NCBI RefSeq assembly: GCF_026427775.1
Contig: NZ_CP044532.1
Span: forward strand, 4,278,001 to 4,342,000
Direction of reading: 5' to 3'
DNA: 64,000 bases
Source: Arthrobacter sp. CDRTa11
Lineage (GTDB): Bacteria; Actinomycetota; Actinomycetes; Actinomycetales; Micrococcaceae
The position numbers were made by a program, and so were the translations under genes. Below the pieces are notes generated by a model. The model was not told the origin of the DNA and did not search any database. It saw only the letters and a program-made list of their open reading frames with translations. Each line of letters starts with the position of its first letter. Position 1 is the first letter of the stretch. This document shows, piece by piece, positions 57,957 to 64,000 of this stretch.

Positions 57957-58726
57957 CAGACCACCACCGTCATTCCACCGTCGATGAAGATGGTCTGGCC
58001 GTTCACAAAGTTTGAGCCATCCGACGCCAGCCACACCGCGGGGCCCGCAAGGTCCTGGACGGTGCCCCACCTGTTCGCCGGGGTGCGGCCCAAAATCCAC
58101 GAGTTGAACTGCTCGTCGTCCACTAGGTTCTGGGTCATCTCGGTGTGGATGTAGCCCGGAGCTATGCCATTGATCTGCAAACCCGAGGCAGCCCACTCCG
58201 CTGTCATGGCACGGGTCAAGTTCCGCAGCCCACCCTTCGCGGCAACGTACGGTGCGATGGTGGGACGGGCCAGGTCTGTCTGGACCGAGCAGATGTTGAT
58301 GATCTTCCCGTGTCCGCGCGGGATCATGAACCGCGCGGCTTCACGTCCCACCAGGAAGGCGCTGGTGAGGTCCGTGCTGATGACCCGTTCCCAGTCCGCA
58401 ACGTCAAGGTCCAGCATCGGCACCCGGTGCTGGATTCCCGCGTTGTTCACCAGGATTTCCAGCGGGCCAACATTCTCCTCGACCCAGGCCACACCGCGGG
58501 CGGCCTCAGAATCCTTTGTCACGTCAAAAGCGCAGCTGTGGATCCGGCCCGGCGCAAAATCCGTGGCGAGGGCAACTTCGGCGGCCTTGAGACGCTCGGC
58601 GTTAATACCATTCAGCACCACCGTGGCTCCGGCATCCGCCAAGGCGCGGGCCAAGGCGTTGCCGATCCCCCTGCTGGAACCTGTCACCAGGGCAATCCGC
58701 CCGGTCAGGTCAAAAAGTGAACTCAT
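57956..58726 (-). CDS. idnO: Gluconate 5-dehydrogenase-like SDR
   Basis: The 256-aa SDR has TGSSRGIGNALARALADAG (nucleotide binding), NNAGIQHR, CSVQTDLARPTIAPYVAAKGGLRNLT (catalytic Ser/Tyr/Lys) and PGYIHTEMTQNLVDDEQFNSWILGRTPANRWG. The last is the recognisable C-terminal part of IdnO/Gno. It reduces 5-keto-D-gluconate to D-gluconate. It overlaps both neighbours: 4 bp with the dehydrogenase upstream and 1 bp with idnD downstream. With idnD and gntK it completes the idonate route. Confidence 0.9.
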   Translation of the reverse strand: MSSLFDLTGRIALVTGSSRGIGNALARALADAGATVVLNGINAERLKAAEVALATDFAPGRIHSCAFDVTKDSEAARGVAWVEENVGPLEILVNNAGIQHRVPMLDLDVADWERVISTDLTSAFLVGREAARFMIPRGHGKIINICSVQTDLARPTIAPYVAAKGGLRNLTRAMTAEWAASGLQINGIAPGYIHTEMTQNLVDDEQFNSWILGRTPANRWGTVQDLAGPAVWLASDGSNFVNGQTIFIDGGMTVVV

Positions 58727-59763
58727 GGTGTTGTCTCCTGAACGGTTGCTGTCCTGCGGGCGGCTGCAGCGGGAGCTGACGCCGCGTCGACTGCGGCGTC
58801 AACTGCGGCGGAGGCGCTGAGGTTGGCAATGGTTTGCCGCACCACGGCCAGGTCCAGATCGCCCAAGCCTTGGTCCTTCAGTTCGCCGTACAGTCCGACG
58901 GCGGCTGTCGCCATCGGCACGGACGCCCCCACAGCGGCGGCACTCGCCAGCACAAAGGAAAGATCCTTGTGCATAAACTTTGCCGGTCCGGTGGGCGCGT
59001 AGTCCTTCGCAGCGAGGCGGGGGCCCACAAAATCCAGCACCCGGCTGCCTGCGAGGCCGCCGGAAAGCACCTCAAAGAGTGATGCAACGTCCATGCCCGA
59101 GTGTTCGGCGAGTTCTGCAGCCTCGGCGAGCGCCGCCGTCGTGGTTCCCACAATCAGCTGGTTGCACGCCTTGGCGAGCGACCCGGAACCCAGCCCGCCC
59201 AGCCTCCGGACGGTGGTGCCCATCGCCTCCAGGACGGGCCGGAGGCGCAGGAAATGTTCGGCCGGGCCGCCGGCCATGATGGCCAGGGTTCCGAGCTGTG
59301 CACCTTCGGTGCCGCCGCTGACCGGCGCGTCCAGCACGGTGGCGTTCCCGCCGCTGGCCTCCGCAACGGCAAGGCCGAAGGCCCTGACCCCCACGGGGGA
59401 CACACTGCTCATCACTACCACCAGGGTTCCCGGTGCCGGCGGGACCAGCCGCCATTCATCGAGGAGAGCGGACGCCGCGTCCTCGATGAAGGACAGATCC
59501 GGGAGCATGAAGATGATCACCGGCTGGTCCCGAAGGGCTGCGACGTTTGGCGCGCGGGTTCCGCCGAGCAGCACGAAGTCGTCCACTGCTTCCGGGGAGC
59601 GGTTCCAGGCCGAGACCGCCCACCCGGCTTTCAGCAGATTGGCGGCCATGGGAGCACCCATCAGCCCCAGCCCGACGAAGCCGGCACTGCGTGTTGTGCC
59701 GTTCAAGGCAGTGGCCTTGCTGTCCGTCGGGCCGGGGGCCTGGGGGTTGTTAGTGTTGTGCAA
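58723..59763 (-). CDS. Beta-hydroxyacid dehydrogenase (GarR/3-HIBADH family)
   Basis: The 346-aa protein has the nucleotide-binding GFVGLGLMGAPMAANLLKAG (residues about 28-47), SSVSPV, LDAPVSGGTEGAQLGTLAIMAGG, GLGSGSLAKACNQLIVGTTTAALAEA (catalytic Lys) and DFVGPRLAAKDYAPTGPAKFMHKDLSFVL. These match tartronate semialdehyde reductase/3-hydroxyisobutyrate dehydrogenase. The C-terminal tail is Ala-rich. The exact hydroxyacid is unknown; in this operon it may interconvert a sugar-acid semialdehyde. It is coupled to idnO by ATGA overlap. Confidence 0.9.
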   Translation of the reverse strand: MHNTNNPQAPGPTDSKATALNGTTRSAGFVGLGLMGAPMAANLLKAGWAVSAWNRSPEAVDDFVLLGGTRAPNVAALRDQPVIIFMLPDLSFIEDAASALLDEWRLVPPAPGTLVVVMSSVSPVGVRAFGLAVAEASGGNATVLDAPVSGGTEGAQLGTLAIMAGGPAEHFLRLRPVLEAMGTTVRRLGGLGSGSLAKACNQLIVGTTTAALAEAAELAEHSGMDVASLFEVLSGGLAGSRVLDFVGPRLAAKDYAPTGPAKFMHKDLSFVLASAAAVGASVPMATAAVGLYGELKDQGLGDLDLAVVRQTIANLSASAAVDAAVDAASAPAAAARRTATVQETTP

Positions 59764-59829
59764 TTTCCAACCTTGGTTCTCGGGCCGGGGCCCGTTTACT
59801 GGAGTGACGCCTTTACTGGAATGCGGGGC

Positions 59830-60975
59830 TTACTTGCCCCAGATGGTGCGGTAAGCGTCCTGGTAACCTACTGGATCCCAGGCATCGGTGACAGTGGTGT
59901 TTTCTTTGGTGGAGACGTGGATCTGGGGGACGTAACCGCTGGCGGGCTGATTGTTGAAGGCCCGGTTGAGTTCGTCCACGATCTGCCACCCCTCGGATTT
60001 CAGCGGCGAGGGAACGGTGGCGGTCTGGTATTCGCCGGCTTTGATCCGCTGCAGGGCTGAGGAGTCGCCATCGCCCGCGCCCACGTTGAACGGTGCGCCG
60101 CCGGCCTTCACGCCGCCGGCGCGCAGGGCTGCCGCCGCGTTTTCGTAGTAGACGTCATTGATGGCCAGGGAGTAGGTCCAGGCTTCGTTGTGCTTGCTCA
60201 GCAGCGAGGACACCTCCTGGGGCATCCTGGCGCTGACGTCGGACAGCGGGACGTTGTCGTATTCCAGTACCTTGATGCCGGAGCAGGTTTCCAGTTCCTT
60301 CTTGATCATCTGCGATTTGCCTTCGGCAAACGGGATGGAAGAGTCCGTGAAGATCACGACGCCGGCATTGCCGTTCGATTTCGCAATCACGTAATCGGCG
60401 CTGATTTTGGCGACGTCCTCTACCTTGGTGGTGATGTTGGTGAACAGCAGCGGGTCGGTGCTGGGACCCGGTGTGGAGAGCGCCTGCCAGGCGGCCAGCG
60501 GGATATTGGCGGCGTTGGCCTCGGCCACCTGGGCGGCGGTGGTCTTGGGATCAAACCCGCCGATCACGATGCCGTCGGGTTTGGTGGTGAGGGCCTGGCT
60601 GAATGCGCTCTGGATCCCGGCGGGCGTGCCGAGCCCGTCGATGACCTTGACGTTCCAGCCGATGGCCGTGGCAGCTTCCTGCAGGCCCTTCGCCACGCCT
60701 GCCACGCCGGGGTTGGTCATGGACTGGGCCACATAGACCAGGGTCTTTCCCGCCACAGCCTTGGGGCCTGTGGTGGGTCCGTCCCAGGGGGTATCGGTCT
60801 TGGATGCCGCATCTACGGCCTTCTGGGCCGTGGCAACGACGTCTGCACAGCCGCTGTCCCCCGCGGCAGCTGAGCCCGCCGAGGCGGATTCGGAGGAACC
60901 GCTGGTGCAGGCTGTGAGCCCCAGGGCCATGATGGCGCCGGCCGCAAGCAGCAGTCGGGGAGCGGTTTGGTTCAT
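59830..60975 (-). CDS. Ribose-type ABC transporter binding lipoprotein
   Basis: The 381-aa protein has a signal with lipobox LTAC (C23), then a periplasmic-binding type 1 fold. Its markers are KTLVYVAQSMTNPGVAGVAKGLQEAATAIGWNVKVIDGLGTPAGIQSAFSQALTTKPDGIVIGGFDP, SLAINDVYYENAAAALRAGG and GDGDSSALQRIKAGEYQTATVPSPLKSEGW. The RbsB-like wording fits uptake of a sugar or sugar acid. It lies downstream of its permease and ATPase, and 66 bp before the hydroxyacid dehydrogenase gene. Sugar-acid import is inferred from the operon. Confidence 0.9.
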   Translation of the reverse strand: MNQTAPRLLLAAGAIMALGLTACTSGSSESASAGSAAAGDSGCADVVATAQKAVDAASKTDTPWDGPTTGPKAVAGKTLVYVAQSMTNPGVAGVAKGLQEAATAIGWNVKVIDGLGTPAGIQSAFSQALTTKPDGIVIGGFDPKTTAAQVAEANAANIPLAAWQALSTPGPSTDPLLFTNITTKVEDVAKISADYVIAKSNGNAGVVIFTDSSIPFAEGKSQMIKKELETCSGIKVLEYDNVPLSDVSARMPQEVSSLLSKHNEAWTYSLAINDVYYENAAAALRAGGVKAGGAPFNVGAGDGDSSALQRIKAGEYQTATVPSPLKSEGWQIVDELNRAFNNQPASGYVPQIHVSTKENTTVTDAWDPVGYQDAYRTIWGK

Positions 60976-61028
60976 GGTGAAGCCTTTCGGTCATAAGGAA
61001 AGTGCCTGAGGTGATGCCTTGGTGCAGG

Positions 61029-61079
61029 TGGTCAGGAAGCAGTGCTGGTCAGGAAGCCGTGCTGGTCAGGAAGCAGTGG
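61029..61079. repeat. Three tandem 17-bp repeats over the permease stop codon
   Basis: TGGTCAGGAAGCAGTGC starts at 61029, 61046 and 61063 with one or two changes per copy. The third copy holds the permease stop codon (61066-61068 on the minus strand), and copies of the same stop triplet occur in the other two. Confidence 0.9.
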
Positions 61080-62172
61080 TGGCCGGAGCCGGCGGAAGTG
61101 CGGCGGTACTGGCCGGTCCGGCGGGAGCCGAGGGTCCGGCGTCGTCCGCCTTGGGCTGGGTGGGCGGCGGGGCGGCAACAGCACCCGCCCGGAGCTTGCG
61201 CCGGGCTGAGTAACCGGCCAGGCCGACGGCGATCAGCAGGGTGACGCCGTTGAAAAGCGGGGTGACCCAGAACTGGGCGCCCAGCTGCGAAATGCCGGCC
61301 AAGCCGATCGCGAGGGTGATCACAGCAACCAGGGTGCCGATGACGTTGGCACGTCCCGGTTTGATGGCGGTGGCTCCCAGCAGCGCCCCGACGAACGCCG
61401 GCAGCAGGTAGTCCATGCCGACGCTGGGGTTTCCGATCTGCTGCTGCGAGGCGAGCAGCACGCCGGCCACGCCGGTGACCACTGCCGAGAACGCGAAGGC
61501 GTAGATGGAGTACCGCTTGGTGGGGATGCCCATCAGGGCAGCTGCCCGCGGGTTGGAACCCAGCACGTAGAAGTAGCGGCCCAGCGGCAGCCGTTCGAAG
61601 AGGATCCAGAGGATCACGGCGACGATCAGCAGGTACACGGCAACGATCGGCACTCCGGCGATCTTGGAATCGTAGAGGTCCTTGAAGGAGACCGGGAGGC
61701 CGCCGTCACCCGGCACCACCCGGGCACCGTTGGTGATGGCTCCGGTGATGGCGTACAGCACGGTTCCCGTTCCCAGGGTGGCAACAAAGGAGTCGATCTG
61801 TCCGAATTCCACCAGCAGCCCATTGATCACACCCACCAGTGCCATCACCGCAATGGCCACAAGCGCGGCGATGCCCCACGGCATGCTTCCGTCCACGATG
61901 AGCTTAAGGACAATGACGTGGGAGAGCCCGAGGCCGTAGCCGATGGAGAGGTCGAACTTTCCCGTGGCGATCGGAATCATGGCGCCCAGCGCCAGCAGTG
62001 CCGGAATCGCCTGGTTGCTGAGGATGGCGTTGAAGTTGCGGCCGGAGAGGAAGGTCTGCGGCAGGATCAGGGCAAATACCGCGAACAGCACCACCAGGAT
62101 GAGGACGAGCCCATAGGGCCCGAGGAGGTGCGCCGCGCCGCCGCGCTGGCGGTTGGTCTTTAGCTGGGTCAT
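61066..62172 (-). CDS. Ribose-type ABC transporter permease
   Basis: The protein (368 aa from ATG 62172) is a CUT2 permease: FNAILSNQAIPALLALGAMIPIATGKFDLSIGYGLGLSHVIVLKLI, GLLVEFGQIDSFVATLGTGTVLYAITGAITNGARVVPG, YFYVLGSNPRAAALMGIPTKRYSIYAFAFSAVVTGVAGVLLASQQ, and PAFVGALLGATAIKPGRANVIGTLVAVITLAIGLAGISQLG. About ten membrane segments are visible. The Pro/Ala-rich tail is encoded beside the 17-bp repeat. It starts 7 bp after the ATPase stop and works with the binding protein downstream. Confidence 0.92.
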   Translation of the reverse strand: MTQLKTNRQRGGAAHLLGPYGLVLILVVLFAVFALILPQTFLSGRNFNAILSNQAIPALLALGAMIPIATGKFDLSIGYGLGLSHVIVLKLIVDGSMPWGIAALVAIAVMALVGVINGLLVEFGQIDSFVATLGTGTVLYAITGAITNGARVVPGDGGLPVSFKDLYDSKIAGVPIVAVYLLIVAVILWILFERLPLGRYFYVLGSNPRAAALMGIPTKRYSIYAFAFSAVVTGVAGVLLASQQQIGNPSVGMDYLLPAFVGALLGATAIKPGRANVIGTLVAVITLAIGLAGISQLGAQFWVTPLFNGVTLLIAVGLAGYSARRKLRAGAVAAPPPTQPKADDAGPSAPAGPASTAALPPAPATTAS

Positions 62173-62179
62173 GTGAGGA

Positions 62180-63685
62180 TTACTCCGAAGTGAGAGCAGC
62201 ACCGGAGGCCGCCGCAGTGAGATTTGAAATGGTCAGGTCAGCGCCGGACAGCTCCGCGGTGACGGTTCCCTGGACAAAAACGAGTGCACGGTGGCAGACG
62301 TTGGCGACTTCCTCGAAGTCGGTTGAGATCATCAGGACGGCAAGGCCGGCAGCCAGCGACTCTTCCAGCAGCGTGTAGATGTCTGCCTTGGCGCCGACGT
62401 CCACTCCGGCGGTGGGTTCCTCGAGGATGATGAGCTTCCTGCGCGTGCTGAGCCACCGGCCGATCATGATCTTCTGCTGGTTGCCGCCTGACAGTGTGGC
62501 AATCGCCACTTCCGTCAGGGCAGGCCGGACTCCGTAACGCTCCACGAGCTCCGCTGCCAGCTGCCGTTCCTTGCGGGGACTGGTCCAGGCGAAGGGGTTC
62601 CGGGAGCGGATCCTCGGGTTGGGCAGGAAGTTCTCCCGGAGCGACAGTTCGGGAGCGCAGCCCTCTTCCATCCTGTTGCTGGTGACGAATCCGACGCCGG
62701 CGTCCACGGCTTCCGCCGGTGTCCGGGGGTGGAAGTCTTTTGAGTCGAGCAGGACGCTCCCGGAGGTCATCCTGTGCGCCCCTGCCAGTGCGCGTCCCAG
62801 CTCCATGTGCCCTGCGCCGGTGAGCCCTACCATTCCCACAACTTCGCCGGCACTGACCGAGAAGGAGATGGCCCTTGTCTGCGAGGTGGTCAGTTCGTTG
62901 ACTTCCAGGCGGACCGATTGTTGCTGGATGCCGCTTCCGGACGTGTAGCTGACGGGTTTGTGGCCCACGATATCCAGCACAAGTTCGCGTGGGGATTTCT
63001 CGCCGATGGGACCGCTGTGGATGAGCCGGCCGTCGCGCAGCACCGTGACGGTGTCCGAGATGGCGAAGACTTCGTCCAGGCGGTGGCTGACGTACAACAG
63101 GCCATGCCCATTGCTCCGCAGTTTCTCCAGGACATCAAAGAGACGGCGGGAATCCGCGGCCGGCAGGCTCGCCGTTGGTTCGTCCAGGACGATGACCGAG
63201 GCGTTGGAGGCCAGCGCCCGGGCAATGGCGACAAGGGATTTGTCTGCCCTGGTCAGTTCGGACAAGTAACGGTCCGGCTCGAGGTGCGAGGCCACGGTCT
63301 GCAGCGCCTTCGCGGCGCTGTCACGCACCTGGCGCCAGGAGATAAAACCGCCCCTGCGTCCAAAGCCCGTGCCCAAGGCAATGTTCTCGGCGATGGTCAT
63401 GGAGTCCACCAGCCCAAGGTCCTGGTGGATAAAGGCCATGCCGGCGCTGGCTTCCGGCGTTCCCAGCGGATGGCCCGCCACCGTGATGCTGCCGCTGGTG
63501 GGGGTGTAGAGCCCCGAGAGGATCTTGATCAGTGTGGACTTGCCTGCGCCGTTCTGGCCAAGCAAGGCGTGGATGCTGCCGGCTTCCAGCGTGAGGTTGA
63601 CGTCCTGCAGGGCCGCATTGACGCCAAAGCGTTTGGATAACTGGTCGATCTGAATCAGCGGCATCGCGGGAGGGTTGAGTCCCAT
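62180..63685 (-). CDS. Ribose-type ABC transporter ATP-binding protein
   Basis: The 501-aa protein has two ABC domains. Domain 1 has [18 protein letters not shown] (Walker A), LSELTRADKSLVAIARAL (signature region), VIVLDEPTASLPAADSRRLFDVL and the H-loop YVSHRLDEV. Domain 2 has a degenerate Walker A (GLTGAGHMELG), [16 protein letters not shown] and LIILEEPTAGVDVGAKADIY. Single-ATPase CUT2 systems have this layout. The ATG at 63685 has AAGGAGCGAAC upstream. It is the first complete gene of the operon, after a partial IclR gene and a probable operator. Confidence 0.93.
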   Translation of the reverse strand: MGLNPPAMPLIQIDQLSKRFGVNAALQDVNLTLEAGSIHALLGQNGAGKSTLIKILSGLYTPTSGSITVAGHPLGTPEASAGMAFIHQDLGLVDSMTIAENIALGTGFGRRGGFISWRQVRDSAAKALQTVASHLEPDRYLSELTRADKSLVAIARALASNASVIVLDEPTASLPAADSRRLFDVLEKLRSNGHGLLYVSHRLDEVFAISDTVTVLRDGRLIHSGPIGEKSPRELVLDIVGHKPVSYTSGSGIQQQSVRLEVNELTTSQTRAISFSVSAGEVVGMVGLTGAGHMELGRALAGAHRMTSGSVLLDSKDFHPRTPAEAVDAGVGFVTSNRMEEGCAPELSLRENFLPNPRIRSRNPFAWTSPRKERQLAAELVERYGVRPALTEVAIATLSGGNQQKIMIGRWLSTRRKLIILEEPTAGVDVGAKADIYTLLEESLAAGLAVLMISTDFEEVANVCHRALVFVQGTVTAELSGADLTISNLTAAASGAALTSE

Positions 63686-63744
63686 GTTCGCTCCTTGCAG
63701 CCCCAGTGCTGCCTAAATTTCTGGGTGGTCACCAATGACCTGCT

Positions 63745-63779
63745 GACCAACATCTTGTACTAAGACCAACATATTGGTC
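63745..63779. promoter_or_regulatory. Operator-like repeats ahead of the sugar-acid operon
   Basis: GACCAACAT occurs at 63745-63753 and 63764-63772. The second copy begins the inverted repeat GACCAACATATTGGTC (63764-63779), with 6-bp perfect arms and a 4-bp spacer. TTGGTC recurs downstream as GCTTGGTC. It sits between the partial IclR gene and the ABC ATPase and fits control by that or another regulator. Confidence 0.6.
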
Positions 63780-63815
63780 AAGGCTTGGTCAGAAAGTGTT
63801 CCCTGGGGAACCCGC

Positions 63816-64000
63816 CTAGAGCGAGTGGGCACTCAAGGGATTGGCGAGTGCGCGCGCAATATGCTGCAGCTCGCCAACGATTTCGGCATGATCCAGCTCG
63901 TCAGCACGGGCCTTGAGCAGGGTGGCACTGATGGCAAACTGCGCCGGCTCGCCGGGAAGGTTCACCACTGGCACCGCAAAGCAGACGACGCCGATGTTCG
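63816..64000 (-). CDS. IclR-family regulator (partial, C-terminal end)
   Basis: The frame is open at the window edge and ends at the TAG on the minus strand at 63816-63818. The visible 60 residues include NIGVVCFAVPVVNLPGEPAQFAISATLLKARADELDHAEIVGELQHIARALANPLSAHSL. The GVVCFAVPV and AISATLL segments match the last part of IclR ligand domains, including the conserved Cys. It lies upstream of the sugar-acid operon on the same strand, with the operator-like repeats between. The DNA-binding half lies outside the window. Confidence 0.8.
   Translation of the reverse strand, partial: NIGVVCFAVPVVNLPGEPAQFAISATLLKARADELDHAEIVGELQHIARALANPLSAHSL

Overview
The window is a stretch of chromosome from a high-GC actinobacterium, most likely Arthrobacter, Pseudarthrobacter or a close relative. 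The main clues are a urate oxidase very like the Arthrobacter enzyme, two GAF-ANTAR proteins, an Hsp20/DnaJ/HspR-like set, an ACT-domain malic enzyme next to malate synthase, and strong G/C bias at third codon positions. I see no rRNA, tRNA, CRISPR array, insertion sequence or prophage gene. All names come from reading the sequence and recalling families; no search was run.

Positions 1-18562 form a purine and ureide catabolism region. On the minus strand, in transcription order, are a guanine deaminase, an NCS2 purine permease, XdhC, an XDH FAD subunit and a fused 2Fe-2S/molybdopterin XDH subunit cut by the window edge. On the plus strand are an 8-oxoguanine deaminase, a LigD-type polymerase (apparently a bystander), urate oxidase, a urate/xanthine-type permease, malic enzyme, malate synthase, a DUF6986 protein and ureidoglycine aminohydrolase, with an IclR regulator read the other way. 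The logic is guanine to xanthine to urate to ureides to glyoxylate to malate to pyruvate. HIU hydrolase, OHCU decarboxylase, allantoinase and allantoate hydrolase are not in the window. Urate oxidase is preceded by a leader with a terminator and a possible competing hairpin. Several long intergenic palindromes follow genes in this region.

Positions 18718-32837 hold mostly housekeeping and poorly known genes: a HAD phosphatase, a YegP-like protein, a GH15 glucoamylase/trehalase, GAF-ANTAR, DUF72, an App1-like phosphatase, a GH1 beta-glucosidase, an AAA ATPase, DnaJ/Hsp20/HspR-like genes, MmcQ/YjbR, PAP2 and a HEAT-repeat DNA alkylation repair-like protein. Positions 33117-37200 encode a ChvE/MmsA/MmsB-type sugar ABC transporter behind a perfect LacI-type operator. 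Two small unknown genes and a secreted subtilisin follow.

Positions 40157-48471 form a compact catabolic cluster I cannot match to a described pathway: a HAD type II dehalogenase-like protein, RidA, a D-threonine aldolase/D-hydroxyaspartate dehydratase-type PLP enzyme, an SDR, two FAD amine/amino-acid oxidases, an orphan amino-acid binding lipoprotein and two GntR/FCD regulators. A 12-bp sequence, TCGACAATCGAC, occurs both at the cluster promoter and over the -10 of the second regulator, suggesting shared control.

Positions 48475-55251 contain an epimerase, a second-type adenylate kinase, another GAF-ANTAR protein, DUF488, a VOC protein, a GntP transporter and a flavin monooxygenase. Positions 55241-64000, all minus strand, form a tightly overlapping sugar-acid operon: a partial IclR regulator, a ribose-type ABC transporter, a beta-hydroxyacid dehydrogenase, IdnO-like and IdnD-like dehydrogenases, gluconokinase and a SorC regulator. 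The likely route is L-idonate (or a similar acid) to 5-ketogluconate to gluconate to 6-phosphogluconate.
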